A stretch of 64,000 bases of DNA. It comes from Candidatus Binatia bacterium (GTDB lineage Bacteria; Vulcanimicrobiota; Vulcanimicrobiia; Vulcanimicrobiales; Vulcanimicrobiaceae). Both the position numbers and the translations under genes were made by a program. This document shows, piece by piece, positions 41,604 to 50,850 of the stretch (position 1 is its first letter; every line of letters starts with the position of its first letter). The stretch covers positions 62,001 to 126,000 of the forward strand of contig DATKHY010000001.1 of the NCBI GenBank assembly GCA_035544215.1, given 5' to 3'. A model generated the notes under the pieces. It worked only from the letters and a program-made list of their open reading frames with translations. It was not told the origin of the DNA and ran no database searches.

Positions 41604-42121
41604 GCCTGCCGGAGCTCGCGTGGCTGCGTAAGATCATCGTCGAGCGAGCGCTGACCCGCGGCGACTACGTGTTGGCCGGCGGCGCCCGCAGCGATTACTA
41701 CATCGACAAGTTCAGCCTCTTCTCCGATCCTCTCGTGCTCCGGCGCATCGCGCGTCTTTTTACACCCGTCATCGCCGAAATCAATCCCGATCTCATCGCC
41801 GGAACCGAGCTCGGCGGCGTCGTCATCGCCACCGTGGTGTCGCAGATGTCGGGACTCCCAATGCTGGCCGTGCGCAAGAAGCCCAAGGCGTACGGCGCTT
41901 TTGCGAACGATTACGTCGAGGGCCCGTGCGTCGCGGGACAGCATGCATTGCTGCTCGAGGACGTGGTCTCCAACGCCGGGGACCTCTTGGCGGCCGCCGC
42001 GCGTTTGCGCGAACTCGGCCTGAACGTCACGCCTTATGCGGTGATCAGCCGCGGCCTCGCACCCGTGCGCGCGCTGATCCAGTTCTCACTGCCGCGCAGC
42101 GCTCCTAAAACGCAGAACTAG
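41591..42121 (+). CDS. pyrE: Orotate phosphoribosyltransferase-like protein
   Basis: 176 aa from GTG 41591, inside the 3' end of the binding-protein gene. VERALTRGDYVLAGGARSDYYIDKFSLFSDP is the PyrE N-terminal signature. GTELGGVVIATVVSQMSGLPMLAVRKKPKAYG gives the flexible loop, and HALLLEDVVSNAGDLLAAAARL the PRPP-binding motif with the acidic pair. It would make orotidine 5'-phosphate. No other pyr gene is nearby, so another phosphoribosyltransferase role is possible. Converges on an MBL gene with 4-bp overlap. Confidence 0.8.
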   Translation: MDHISLPELAWLRKIIVERALTRGDYVLAGGARSDYYIDKFSLFSDPLVLRRIARLFTPVIAEINPDLIAGTELGGVVIATVVSQMSGLPMLAVRKKPKAYGAFANDYVEGPCVAGQHALLLEDVVSNAGDLLAAAARLRELGLNVTPYAVISRGLAPVRALIQFSLPRSAPKTQN

Positions 42122-42888
42122 ATTACCAGCTCGAGCCCGTCGACCGCGCACGCTACCGGGCCAGAAAACGCTCTCTTGGCCGCCGCGACCAGCGCTTCGG
42201 GCGTCGACGCCGCGGGGTAGTGAGTCAGCACCAGCTGGCCGGCGCCGGCGCGGCTCGCCATCTCGCCCGCCTCGCTCGCGGACATGTGACCGCGCGGCTC
42301 CTTTTCCGTCCTCAGTCCCAGCGACGTTTCGCAGAGGAAGAGCGCGCTGCCGCGTGCGTGCTCCGCGACGGCATCCGACGGCGCGGTGTCTGCGGAATAT
42401 GTGAAAATGCGTCCGTCGTAGTCGGCGCGAATCGAGAACGCGTCGACGTAGTGGCGTGTGGCGCAGAAGCGCAACCGCATGCCGCCGATATCCAGCGGCT
42501 CCGCCGGGTCGTATTCGCGAATGGCGAAGATGGCTTCGAAGAAGTCGAGGTCGTCGTCGCGCCCGATGACCCGGCGCAGCTCCTCGAGCGTCGCGCGGCC
42601 TCCGGGCGGCAGCCAGAGCGCCATCCGCTCAGCCGGCTTCGCGCCGTACTTCAGCCCGTAGCGCAACGGCACGAGATCGAAGAAGTGATCTGCGTGCATA
42701 TGCGAGACGACGATCGCGTCTAGCTCCGCGTAATCCATCGCCAGCTGCAGCTTACCGAGCGCGCCGCAGCCGAGATCCAGCAGAATTGCCGCATCATCGG
42801 TCCGTAGCAGGTAGCAGCTGCACGCACCTCCCGGCCGCTGCGTCGCGGGGCTCGAGCCGATGATGCGAAGTTGCAGGGCGGCGCTCAG
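42118..42888 (-). CDS. MBL-fold hydrolase (RNase Z/ElaC-like), probable CTG start
   Basis: 256 aa starting at CTG 42888, which overlaps the peroxiredoxin stop as CTGA, the same geometry as the ATGA and GTGA overlaps throughout the window. No ATG/GTG/TTG in frame precedes LRIIGSSPATQRPGGACSCYLL, the start of the domain. Metal ligands: VVSHMHADHFFDL (HxHxDH), then CATRHYVDAF, TYSADTAPS and VLTHYPA. This is the layout of the RNase Z-like/arylsulfatase branch. Substrate unknown. Confidence 0.8.
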   Translation of the reverse strand: MSAALQLRIIGSSPATQRPGGACSCYLLRTDDAAILLDLGCGALGKLQLAMDYAELDAIVVSHMHADHFFDLVPLRYGLKYGAKPAERMALWLPPGGRATLEELRRVIGRDDDLDFFEAIFAIREYDPAEPLDIGGMRLRFCATRHYVDAFSIRADYDGRIFTYSADTAPSDAVAEHARGSALFLCETSLGLRTEKEPRGHMSASEAGEMASRAGAGQLVLTHYPAASTPEALVAAAKRAFSGPVACAVDGLELVI

Positions 42889-43301
42889 GGAAGCGACGCG
42901 AGCACGTCCTCGGCGTGCTCGTCGACGTTTACCTTCGGCCAGATCTTTGCGATCCTGCCGTCGGCATCGATCAGGAAGGTCGTACGCGCGTTCACCCCGA
43001 GCGCCTTGTACAGCTTCGAGTCGGTGTCGGCCAGCAAGGCGAACGGAATCGCGAACTTCTTCTTGAAGCGCTGATGCGACTCGACCGAGTCGCGGCTCAC
43101 TCCGACGATCCGCGCGTTCTTTTCCTGAAACTGGCGGTAGCTGTCGCGAAACTGCGACGCCTGGCTGGTGCAGCCCGGCGTATCGTCCTTTGGATAGAAG
43201 TAGAGGATAAGAGGACCTCCGAGCAAGTCGGTGGTCATCACGGAGTTGCCCTCGTCGTCGAGCACGGTTACCGCCGGAAGTTGGTCGCCTTCGCGAAGCA
43301 T
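42885..43301 (-). CDS. bcp: Thioredoxin-dependent peroxiredoxin (BCP type)
   Basis: 138 aa from ATG 43301; a longer frame lacks family similarity. Peroxidatic Cys is in FYPKDDTPGCTSQASQFRD, followed by VGVSRDSVESHQRFKKKFAIPFALLADTD and ARTTFLIDADG. There is no Cys five residues after the first, so resolution is by another thiol (1-Cys type). It reduces peroxides with thioredoxin. Operon with the MBL gene. Confidence 0.92.
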   Translation of the reverse strand: MLREGDQLPAVTVLDDEGNSVMTTDLLGGPLILYFYPKDDTPGCTSQASQFRDSYRQFQEKNARIVGVSRDSVESHQRFKKKFAIPFALLADTDSKLYKALGVNARTTFLIDADGRIAKIWPKVNVDEHAEDVLASLP

Positions 43302-43331
43302 CGTGTCGCCCTTTCTCGAAGTGTAGTCGCT

Positions 43332-43934
43332 GTGCGCAAACCGCCTGCTTCGCCACAAGCCCAAGACACCATTGCGGCCGCGCACCCTCTGGCTCGGGCG
43401 CTGATCGCGCAACTCGGCTCGCGCACCGACGGTCCGGTGCTGGACTTCGCCGCCGGAAGCGGCCGCAACACGCGGGCGTTACGCGCTGCCGGGCTGCGCG
43501 TCGTGTCCGTGGCCGACGCCGTTGCGGAATCCCCTACGCCGCTGGCGGGCATAACGGCGCGGTTCGCCGCGGCGCTTTCGTCGCATGGGCTGCTTCACGG
43601 CACGCCGGCGGCGATCGCGCATAAGGTGGGCACGATCGCGCGGCGCTTCGAGCCGGGCGGACTGCTGTACGCGACGTTCGGATCGTCGCGCGACGCCCGA
43701 TTCGGAGAGGGAGAGCGCGTCGATGCCTGGACGTTTGCGCCCATAGACGGCGACGAGCGCGGCGTCTCCCACGGCTACTTCGATCGCGAGCGTTTGACCG
43801 CGTTGCTCGAGCGGTGCTTCGCTATCGAATCGCTCGAAGAGCGCGCCGTCGACGACGTGGTCGGCGCCTGGGCGCATCCCGAATCGCCGCTGCGCGGGGC
43901 CGTGCACTGGTTGGCGATAGCGGCTAAGCGATGA
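43332..43934 (+). CDS. Class I SAM-dependent methyltransferase
   Basis: 200 aa from GTG 43332. VLDFAAGSGRNTRALRAAGLRVVSVADA is motif I with the glycine-rich loop. GGLLYATFGSSRDARFGEGERVDAW and GYFDRERLTALLERCFAIESLEE follow the usual order of class I methyltransferases. Acceptor unknown. Divergent from the peroxiredoxin, convergent with the propeller lipoprotein. Confidence 0.8.
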   Translation: MRKPPASPQAQDTIAAAHPLARALIAQLGSRTDGPVLDFAAGSGRNTRALRAAGLRVVSVADAVAESPTPLAGITARFAAALSSHGLLHGTPAAIAHKVGTIARRFEPGGLLYATFGSSRDARFGEGERVDAWTFAPIDGDERGVSHGYFDRERLTALLERCFAIESLEERAVDDVVGAWAHPESPLRGAVHWLAIAAKR

Positions 43935-43941
43935 CGTCGAG

Positions 43942-44934
43942 CTAGTGAGTGACAGCGATCCCGTTTGAGAAAATGGGGACTCTCTCATATTCGGTCGGCT
44001 TCGTACTCGGCGTGAGCGGATAGGGCATCGAGTACACGTCTCCCCCTTCCGTGGAAAGCCACAGAGTCGTCTCGCTATTCTGCATCGTCAACTGCGCGAG
44101 ATTTGGAGTGCTCCCCGGGAACGATACTGTCACCGACGGCGTCGTCGCTCCCGGCGGAAACACGTCGATACGATCGAGCGCAGACTCGACGACAACGATA
44201 TTCCCGGCATTATCGACGACCAACCCTTGAGGCTGATCGATCGTCATACGCAGACGCCGCGCATTCCTGAGACCCGGTCCGAACTCCGCGATAGAGCTAG
44301 GACCTGTCCTCCGCCGGAAAGCCGCGTAGAGATTGCCTTTCCCGTCCTCGGCGATTCCGTCTGTTTCGTAGCCCAGTCGCGCGCGCGCGATCGGAATGTT
44401 GGTGCCGGTGTTGTACTCGAAGACATACCCCCGACTGTGGTTGCTGATCACCGAGAAACCCGATACGAAGACGTGTCCCGCCGAATCGGCCAATGGGTAT
44501 AACGGTTCGTGCACTCCCTTCGAGTACGTCATCGACGGGCTTGAGGAGCCATACGGGTACACGGTGACGGTACCGTTTCCTGAGTTAGCGACGTAGAGCG
44601 AATTGTTGGCGTCGACGCTCAATCCCCACGGGCCGGGGCCGGTGGAGATCGTGCCTATCTGTTTCTGATTCGGCCCGGTGAGAGGAAAGATGTCGACGGC
44701 ATTTTCGGCGTCGTTACCGACATACAACAGAGGCTGACCGCTTGGAGCGTAGCGCGAAAGCGGCCGCGACGCACGGTGCGATAGAGCGCCGCCTGGCAAA
44801 GGCGTTGGAGCCGCATCCTGTTGCAGCCGCGGGAACGCTGTTTGCCCGCTTTGCTGCGGCCCGCCGCAACCGGCGTACGCTACCCCAATCGCAACAGCGA
44901 ATAGGAAGCTCAGGCGCTTAGAGATTGCAGCCAG
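43942..44934 (-). CDS. NHL/YVTN-type beta-propeller lipoprotein, non-ATG start
   Basis: 330 aa. The signal peptide SKRLSFLFAVAIGVAYAGC ends in a lipobox-like site. No ATG, GTG or TTG lies before it; CTG 44934 stands 6 bp after AGGGGAG, and an ATC 12 bp later would give MSKRLSFLF. Blade repeats: LLYVGNDAENAVDIFPL, GPWGLSVDANNSLYVANSGNGTVTVYPYGSSSP, GIAEDGKGNLYAAF and GLVVDNAGNIVVVESALDRIDVF. Likely an outer- or inner-membrane anchored binding protein. 11 bp downstream of thiG but function appears unrelated. Confidence 0.75.
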   Translation of the reverse strand: MAAISKRLSFLFAVAIGVAYAGCGGPQQSGQTAFPRLQQDAAPTPLPGGALSHRASRPLSRYAPSGQPLLYVGNDAENAVDIFPLTGPNQKQIGTISTGPGPWGLSVDANNSLYVANSGNGTVTVYPYGSSSPSMTYSKGVHEPLYPLADSAGHVFVSGFSVISNHSRGYVFEYNTGTNIPIARARLGYETDGIAEDGKGNLYAAFRRRTGPSSIAEFGPGLRNARRLRMTIDQPQGLVVDNAGNIVVVESALDRIDVFPPGATTPSVTVSFPGSTPNLAQLTMQNSETTLWLSTEGGDVYSMPYPLTPSTKPTEYERVPIFSNGIAVTH

Positions 44935-44945
44935 TGTTCTCTCCC

Positions 44946-45734
44946 CTAACGTCGCGCGGCCGCGATGAGGTTCTCCATCGGGCTCGACGCGGTCGCGTAG
45001 AGCCGCTTCTCCATGCGGCCGGCCAAGAATGCTTGCCGGCCAGCGATCGTCGCGTGTTTCATCGCCGTGGCCATCCGCACCGGGTCGCGCGCACGCGCGA
45101 TGCCCGTGTTCATGAGCAGCGCGTCGACGCCGAGCTCCATGGCGATGGCCGCATCCGACGCGGTGCCCACGCCGGCGTCCACGATCACCGGGACCTTCGC
45201 ACGCTCCTTGATGATGGCGATCGAGTACGGATTGCAAACGCCGAGCCCGCTGCCGATCGGCGCCGCCAGCGGCATCACCGCCACGCAGCCCAGCTCTTCG
45301 AGCTGACGGCACGCGATCGGGTCGTCGCCGACGTAGGGCAGCACGGTGAACCCGTCGGCCACGAGCCGTTCCGCCGCCGCGAGCGTCTCGCGCGTGTCCG
45401 GGTGCAGGGTCTGCGCGTCGCCGATGACCTCCAGCTTGATCAGATCCGTGGAGAGCAGCTCGCGCGCGAGCTGAGCGGTGAGCACGGCATCGTTCGCCGA
45501 ATAGCAGCCCGCGGTGTTCGGCAGAATCATGTAGCGGTCGCGGTCGATGTAGTCGAGCAGCGTCCGGCCGCCAGCGTTATCCAAATTGATCCGCCGTATC
45601 GCTACGGTCACGATCTCCGCGCCGCTGGCGTCGTGCGCCGCCTGCATCACGTCCGGCGACGGATACTTGCCGGTGCCGACGATCAGCCGCGAGACGAACT
45701 CATAGCGCCCAAGACGCAGCGTATCGGTGCTCAT
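44946..45734 (-). CDS. thiG: Thiazole synthase
   Basis: 262 aa. [95 protein letters not shown] and [32 protein letters not shown] are all conserved ThiG segments; the Schiff-base lysine is in IKLEVI. It forms the thiazole of thiamine from DXP, ThiS thiocarboxylate and dehydroglycine. ATG overlaps the thiS stop. Confidence 0.95.
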   Translation of the reverse strand: MSTDTLRLGRYEFVSRLIVGTGKYPSPDVMQAAHDASGAEIVTVAIRRINLDNAGGRTLLDYIDRDRYMILPNTAGCYSANDAVLTAQLARELLSTDLIKLEVIGDAQTLHPDTRETLAAAERLVADGFTVLPYVGDDPIACRQLEELGCVAVMPLAAPIGSGLGVCNPYSIAIIKERAKVPVIVDAGVGTASDAAIAMELGVDALLMNTGIARARDPVRMATAMKHATIAGRQAFLAGRMEKRLYATASSPMENLIAAARR

Positions 45735-45931
45735 CCGCCCGCCACCGCCTGGATGATCTCGACGCGGTCGCCCTCGCGCACGACGTCGCTATGATATTCG
45801 CTGCGCCGGACGACGCGATCGTTGCGCGCCACGGCGACGCCGGTCGGCGGCGAACCAAGCAGCTCGAGCAGCGCCCCGACGGTCACCTCGGCGGGCAGCT
45901 CATGCGTGCGCCCGTTGATCGTTGCCTTCAC
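45731..45931 (-). CDS. thiS: Sulfur carrier protein ThiS
   Basis: 66 aa from GTG 45931, overlapping the thiO stop (GTGA). [46 protein letters not shown] is ThiS-like, and the chain ends ...AVAGG, the diglycine that is adenylated and thiocarboxylated. Lies between thiO and thiG with 4-bp overlaps on both sides. Confidence 0.92.
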   Translation of the reverse strand: MKATINGRTHELPAEVTVGALLELLGSPPTGVAVARNDRVVRRSEYHSDVVREGDRVEIIQAVAGG

Positions 45932-47043
45932 GCGTGAGTGATTCGGCCCTCGAGCGTAAACGGCTTCAATCCCGATGCGTCGCCGCTTTCGACGGCATCG
46001 GCGATCAGCCGCGCGGTCGCCGGCGCCATCAGGATGCCGTTGCGGTAGTGGCCGGTCGCGAGCAGCAGACCGTCGATCGGTGTAGGCCCTAGAAACGGCA
46101 ATCCGTCGGGCGTCCCCGGCCGCAGTCCGGCCCAGCTTTCGGTTATCGTAAAGTCGCCGAGCGATGGGGCCGCCGCGAGCGCGGCAGCTAGCAGTTCGCG
46201 GACGCCGTGCGCCGTGACGCGCTCGTCGAAACCGGCCGACTCCACGGTCGCACCGATCAGGAGACGGCCGTCCTCGCGCGGGACCAGATACGCACCCGGA
46301 AGCCACGTCGATCGCCGCACGAGGCCGATCGGCGCGGCCAGCGCGATCATCTGCCCCTTGATCGGAGCGATCGGCGGCGCGCATTGTGGCGGAACCCCAC
46401 TCAGCGCGCCCGCCCACGCGCCGCAAGCGTTGACGATGGCACCCGCGGCGACGAATCCGAGCTGCGTATGGACGCCAAGCACGCGCCTGCCGTCGCACTC
46501 AACGCGAACTACGGCGCTGCGTTCCACGCGCGCGCCGCGCGCCGTGCATGCAGCGACGAGCGCGCGGCCGAGCCGGCGGTTATCGATGCATCCCTCGCCG
46601 ACGACCTTGAGCCCGCCGACCGCCGCCGTGCCGAGCCACGGCTCCGCGGAGAGCAGCGCGTCACGATCGAGCAGTTCGTGCTCCACGCCTTCCTCATCGA
46701 GCGATCGCGTGTGGCGGTGCAGAGCGTCGAGCTGCGGCGCGTCGAAAGCCGCGTGGATCACGCCGTCGAGGCGCAAGTGCGGATCGATGCCGCCCGCCGC
46801 CGCGACGCGCGCGCTAAACGCGGGATACTCCTGGAGCGACGCCGCGCAGAGACGCACGAGCGCGGCGTCACGCACGCGCTCGGTGTACGGCGCCAGCATG
46901 CCCGCGGCCGCCCACGACGCCGCGCCCGCCGGTTCGCCGCGATCGACGACGCGCACCATCGCGCCGCGTTCCGCCAGCTCGAAGGCGATCGCGAGGCCGA
47001 TCACGCCCGCGCCGACGATTACGACATCCCCGGTGCGGCTCAC
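45928..47043 (-). CDS. thiO: Glycine oxidase ThiO
   Basis: 371 aa FAD amine oxidase. GDVVIVGAGVIGLAIAFELAERGAMVRVVD is the FAD-binding N-terminus, followed by GAASWAAAGMLAPYTE typical of ThiO. Near the C-terminus WAGLRPGTPDGLPFLGPTPIDGLLLATGHYRNGILMAPATARLIAD matches the family. It oxidises glycine to dehydroglycine for ThiG, the oxygen-dependent branch, so the organism probably sees oxygen. Two bp after the ETF-QO gene. No TPP riboswitch was seen in the upstream region. Confidence 0.93.
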   Translation of the reverse strand: MSRTGDVVIVGAGVIGLAIAFELAERGAMVRVVDRGEPAGAASWAAAGMLAPYTERVRDAALVRLCAASLQEYPAFSARVAAAGGIDPHLRLDGVIHAAFDAPQLDALHRHTRSLDEEGVEHELLDRDALLSAEPWLGTAAVGGLKVVGEGCIDNRRLGRALVAACTARGARVERSAVVRVECDGRRVLGVHTQLGFVAAGAIVNACGAWAGALSGVPPQCAPPIAPIKGQMIALAAPIGLVRRSTWLPGAYLVPREDGRLLIGATVESAGFDERVTAHGVRELLAAALAAAPSLGDFTITESWAGLRPGTPDGLPFLGPTPIDGLLLATGHYRNGILMAPATARLIADAVESGDASGLKPFTLEGRITHA

Positions 47044-47044
47044 C

Positions 47045-48697
47045 CTACATTCCTATGTAGACCGGGCCTTCACCGCCCTGCGGCGGCACCCACGTGATGA
47101 TCTGATAAGGATCCGCGATGTCGCACGTCTTGCAGTGGACGCAGTTGGTGAAGTTGATTTGCAATCGGCCCTGGAATTTGCCGTCGGCAGGCTCGAACAG
47201 CGGCTCGTACACCGCCGCGGGACAAAAATAGCGGCAGGGGTTTCCGTACTCGACCGTGCAGCGGTCGCGGCAGATGTCCGTGTCGGAGACGATCAGGTGA
47301 CACGGCTGGTTCTCTTCGTGCATCGTGCCGCTGTTGTAGACGTCGGTCAGCTTGTCGAATGTCAGCACGTTGTCGATCGGCGCGCGCGGCGTCTCCTTGG
47401 GCGCCCAGCCCAGCTTGGCCATGCGCGCGTAGCCCGGCTCTCCCGGAAGCTTGTCGATGTAGCCGAATCCGGCGCCGCCGGTAAGAGTAGACAGCCCGGC
47501 GTTGATCAGTCCGGAGAGCATGCCCTTGGCGAATCCCTGATGGAAGTTGCGCGCAGTGCGCAACTCGGCGTACGCCCACGAGTCCCTGAAGCGCCGCTCG
47601 TAGGAAGAGAGCGACCCGGCGTCGCTCGTGCGGGCTTGCAGCGCCTCCCAGATCGTCTCCGCCGCCAGCATCCCGGATTTCATGCCGAGATGAATGCCCT
47701 TGAGGCGCATACCGTTCAAAAACCCGGCCGAATCACCGACGATCAACAGTCCGTCTGCGTACGGGCGCGGCATCGCGAAGAGGCCGCCCTCGGGAATGGC
47801 CTTCGCGCCGTACCGAATCAGCTTTGCGCCCTCGAGCATCTTACGAACCGCCGGATGCAGCTTCATGCGCTGCAGCTCGTTGTGAGGATCCGTCGTCGGG
47901 TTCGCGTAATCAAGGCCCGTGACGAATCCTATGTCGAGCACGTTGCCGCTCATCCCGTAGATGAACCCGCCGCCGAACGTCTCCGGCGGCAGCGGATAAC
48001 CGAGCGTGTGGATCACGGCGCCCGCCTTGAACCGATCGTCGGGCAACTGCCACAGCTCCTTGACGCCCGCGGCGTACACCTGCGGTTCGCGGCCGGCCTC
48101 GAGAGCCAGGCGCGCCGCGGCTTGCTTTGCGAGCGTGCCGCGCGGGCCTTCGCCGAGCACGACGATCTTCGCCAGGATGTCGGCCCCCGGCTCGTAGTTG
48201 GACTTCGGTTGTCCGTTGTGATCGAGTCCCTTGTCGCCCGTGCGCACGCCGATCGCACGATTCTCATGCCACAGCAGCTCTTGCCCTGGGAATGCCGGGA
48301 AGACTTGCGCGCCCAGGTCCTCGGCGCGATCGCCCAGCCATTTGCACAGCTTCTGCAGCGACGTGACGTACTTGCCGCGATTGCGCAGCGGCGGCGGAAC
48401 CAATGGTGCCTTGATCTTGCGGCGCTCCGTCAAGAACCAGAGCTCGTCGCTCGTGACCGGCGACTCCACCGGCGCGCTCTCGCGCCAGGCAGGCAGCAAC
48501 TCGTCGAGTGCGCGCGGATCCATGACCGCGCCGGAGAGCCCATGATGGCCGACCTCGCCGCCCTTCTCGATCACCATCACTTCGAGCGCCCGTCCCGCTT
48601 CCTGCGCGAGCTGGCCCAGCCGGATCGCCCCGGCGAGACTCGCCGGGCCCGCGCCCACGAAAAGAACGTCTACTTCGAGCCGGTCGCGCTCAGGCAT
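47045..48697 (-). CDS. Electron transfer flavoprotein-ubiquinone oxidoreductase
   Basis: 550 aa. DVLFVGAGPASLAGAIRLGQLA binds FAD, and LSGAVMDPRALDELLP, GVRTGDKGLDHNGQPKSNYEPGADILAKIVVLGEGPRGTLAKQ and GDSAGFLNGMRLKGIHLGMKSGMLAAETIW are ETF-QO motifs. The C-terminus holds the 4Fe-4S ligands in NPCRYFCPAAVYE and NFTNCVHCKTCDIADPYQIITWVPPQGGEGPVY. It passes electrons from ETF-linked dehydrogenases (fatty and amino acid oxidation) to quinone. Heads the thiO-thiS-thiG unit, divergent from ltaE. Confidence 0.95.
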   Translation of the reverse strand: MPERDRLEVDVLFVGAGPASLAGAIRLGQLAQEAGRALEVMVIEKGGEVGHHGLSGAVMDPRALDELLPAWRESAPVESPVTSDELWFLTERRKIKAPLVPPPLRNRGKYVTSLQKLCKWLGDRAEDLGAQVFPAFPGQELLWHENRAIGVRTGDKGLDHNGQPKSNYEPGADILAKIVVLGEGPRGTLAKQAAARLALEAGREPQVYAAGVKELWQLPDDRFKAGAVIHTLGYPLPPETFGGGFIYGMSGNVLDIGFVTGLDYANPTTDPHNELQRMKLHPAVRKMLEGAKLIRYGAKAIPEGGLFAMPRPYADGLLIVGDSAGFLNGMRLKGIHLGMKSGMLAAETIWEALQARTSDAGSLSSYERRFRDSWAYAELRTARNFHQGFAKGMLSGLINAGLSTLTGGAGFGYIDKLPGEPGYARMAKLGWAPKETPRAPIDNVLTFDKLTDVYNSGTMHEENQPCHLIVSDTDICRDRCTVEYGNPCRYFCPAAVYEPLFEPADGKFQGRLQINFTNCVHCKTCDIADPYQIITWVPPQGGEGPVYIGM

Positions 48698-48743
48698 AGG
48701 GTGAGGCTAGTTAAACAGCCTTGAGGCAGAATCCTCAAAACCC

Positions 48744-49850
48744 ATGAGTGCATCAGCGCGCCGAAGTTTCGGCAGCGACAACAACGCCCCGGTTGCACCC
48801 GAGATCCTCGCGGCGATCGTCGCGGCCAACGCCGGCGACGCCGTCGGGTACGGCGAGGACGCTTGGACAGCCCACGCGATCGATCGGCTCCGGGAACATT
48901 TCGGCGCGGGCACGGACGTCTATTTCACCTTCAACGGGACCGGCGCTAACGTCGCCGCCCTCGCCTCGCTGCTGCGGCCGTGGGAGGCCGTGCTGGCGCC
49001 CGCCAGCGCGCATCTTCAGACGGACGAATGCGGTGCGCTCGAGCGGTTTTCCGGCTCGAAGGTAATCCCGGTCGCGACGAGCGACGGTAAGCTGCGGGCC
49101 GCCGACGTCGAGCCTTATCTGAAGGCGGGACACGACGTCCATTTCCCGCAGCCGCGCGCGCTCTCGATCTCGCAGGCCACGGAGTTCGGCGGCGTGTACG
49201 AGCTGGCGGAGCTGCGCCAGCTCTGCAGCTTCGCGCACGAGCGCGGGCTTTTCGTTCATCTCGACGGAGCGCGCCTCTCCAACGCGGCCGTAGCGCTGGG
49301 CGTCATGCTGCGCGAAACCTCGGTCGACGCCGGCGTCGACGTGCTCACCTTGGGCGGCACGAAGAACGGGCTGATGCTGGGCGAAGCGATCTGCTTCTTC
49401 GAGCCGGCGCTGCATACACAGGCAGCACCGTTCGTGCAGAAGCAGGCGATGCAGCTCGCCTCCAAGATGCGCTACATCGCCGCACAGTTCGAGGCGTTGC
49501 TCACCGAAGATCGATGGGCGCGGTACGCCGCGCATGCCAACGCGATGGCGGCTCGCCTACACGAGCGCGTCCGCGACGTTCCGGGCGTGCGGGTCACGAG
49601 ACCGGTCCGCTGCAACGCGGTGTTCGCAACGCTTGAGCGCGAGGCGATCGAGCGCATCCGCGAGCAATTCTTCTTCTATGTGTTCGACGAAGCGCTGCCC
49701 GAGGCGCGCTGGATGACGCACTGGGCGACGACGCCGCAAGACGTCGACGACTTTGCGGACTGCGTCAGAGCGGCGGCGGCGGATCCTCGCCGTGGAAATA
49801 GTCGAGTTCCGGACTCGCCGCGACCATCAGCGAGCGGCGGTCGTCCTTGA
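48744..49850 (+). CDS. ltaE: Low-specificity threonine aldolase
   Basis: 368 aa, PLP aspartate-aminotransferase fold. RSFGSDNNAPVAPEILAAIVAANAGDAVGYGEDAWT, FTFNGTGANVAALASLL, LFVHLDGARLSNAA and the PLP lysine in LTLGGTKNGLMLGEA match LtaE. It cleaves threonine to glycine and acetaldehyde; glycine could feed ThiO just upstream. The last 30 residues are Pro/Arg/Ser rich and overlap the convergent gene by 86 bp, so the true end may be a drifted extension. Confidence 0.9.
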   Translation: MSASARRSFGSDNNAPVAPEILAAIVAANAGDAVGYGEDAWTAHAIDRLREHFGAGTDVYFTFNGTGANVAALASLLRPWEAVLAPASAHLQTDECGALERFSGSKVIPVATSDGKLRAADVEPYLKAGHDVHFPQPRALSISQATEFGGVYELAELRQLCSFAHERGLFVHLDGARLSNAAVALGVMLRETSVDAGVDVLTLGGTKNGLMLGEAICFFEPALHTQAAPFVQKQAMQLASKMRYIAAQFEALLTEDRWARYAAHANAMAARLHERVRDVPGVRVTRPVRCNAVFATLEREAIERIREQFFFYVFDEALPEARWMTHWATTPQDVDDFADCVRAAAADPRRGNSRVPDSPRPSASGGRP

Positions 49851-50841
49851 GCGGCACGTCCGTGTCCATCAGCAGCTTGTCGGAGTCGGGATAGTAACAG
49901 GCCTCGACGTCCTCGTTGCGCGCAAGCAGGATCACGGTGGCGGGAGCGTCGCTCTCGTTGATGAGCTGATGCGTCCCGCTCTCGCCCACCGGCAGCGCCA
50001 CGAAGTCGCCCTTGCGGCAGCGGATTGTCCCGGCCAACGTGCGCACGCTCGGCTCGCCCTCGAGGACGAAGAACAGCTCCTCCTCGCGCGCGTGGGCGTG
50101 GAGCGGGCAGAACCGCTGTCCCGGTCCGACCGTGCTCACCCGGTAGCCCAACCTACGCGCGCCGATTGCGAAGCCGACTTCGGCGTCGCGAATGTGATAG
50201 ATTCTCGGCTGTTCGACGCGCTCGGCTCGTTCGTCGCGGACGTCCAACTCGTCGACGTTGATACGATGGACCTCGGCGCCCGCTCGCGCATACAGCAGAC
50301 GGTACAGCGCCGCATAGGCGCCGGTGAAAATCGGCTGTCCGAACGAGAGGAACAGCGTGTCGGGATTCTCGCGCAGGATCGCTCGCAGTCCCAGCGCGGC
50401 CTTGCGTGCGTCAGGGTACTCGCTATCCGGAGGCATCGAGAGCGCGCCCGCCGGAGAGCCGAAAAGCGAGTCGCCCGCCACGACAATCCCGTCGTCGGCG
50501 ACGCTGACCGCGAACTCGTTCGGCCTGCGCTGGTGTTCGAGCCGGATGGCGCGCGCGCCCGCGAAGAGCGCCTCGCGATGCGCCGGCGCCGCGATGACCT
50601 CCGCCCCGTAGCGCGCCGCGATCTCGTCCCCAGTTCTCCGGCGGCTCGGCGTCATCACGACGACCCGGGCGATTCCGCCCAGCTCGGCGATCTGGCCATG
50701 CGCCGCACCGTCGAGCGGCAGCGGATCGATCAGCGCGTTGCCGGCGCCGGCGACAAACAGGTACGCGTGGACGGCGAACGGATCACCGGGAAGCAGCTGC
50801 GACAGCGCGTATGCGTTCGGTAAACTCAGCGGTTGCAGCAT
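49765..50841 (-). CDS. Degenerate MBL-like domain fused to a cupin
   Basis: 358 aa. The N-terminal half looks like an MBL fold (AYLFVAGAGNALIDPLPL, VADDGIVVAGDSLFGSPAG), but the HxHxDH position reads MTPSRRRTGDEI, so the metal ligands are lost. The C-terminal half is a cupin: PLHAHAREEELFFVLEGEPSVRTLAGTIRCRKGDFVALPVGESGTHQLIN gives both cupin motifs with two His, Glu and a distal His. Probable dioxygenase-like or sugar/ligand-binding role; function unknown. Ends 86 bp inside ltaE; 9 bp separate its start from the FAD gene stop. Confidence 0.75.
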   Translation of the reverse strand: MLQPLSLPNAYALSQLLPGDPFAVHAYLFVAGAGNALIDPLPLDGAAHGQIAELGGIARVVVMTPSRRRTGDEIAARYGAEVIAAPAHREALFAGARAIRLEHQRRPNEFAVSVADDGIVVAGDSLFGSPAGALSMPPDSEYPDARKAALGLRAILRENPDTLFLSFGQPIFTGAYAALYRLLYARAGAEVHRINVDELDVRDERAERVEQPRIYHIRDAEVGFAIGARRLGYRVSTVGPGQRFCPLHAHAREEELFFVLEGEPSVRTLAGTIRCRKGDFVALPVGESGTHQLINESDAPATVILLARNEDVEACYYPDSDKLLMDTDVPLKDDRRSLMVAASPELDYFHGEDPPPPL

Positions 50842-50850
50842 GAAAGCGAC

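Noticed and set aside
41591-42121. pyrE-like gene as a fragment of a longer fusion
   Set aside because: The upstream frame is a shadow of the solute-binding protein; GTG 41591 gives a normal-length enzyme.
46214-48724. 836-codon plus-strand frame across thiO and the ETF-QO gene
   Set aside because: Arg/Ser/Ala-rich low-complexity product antisense to two well-recognised genes; typical GC-driven shadow.
48698-48743. TPP riboswitch before the thi operon
   Set aside because: The gap is only 46 bp and holds no CTGAGA-type motif.
48744-49850. Frameshift at the ltaE 3' end
   Set aside because: The Pro/Arg-rich end lies in the overlap with the convergent gene, but the frame is open and the aldolase core is complete; a drifted tail explains it.
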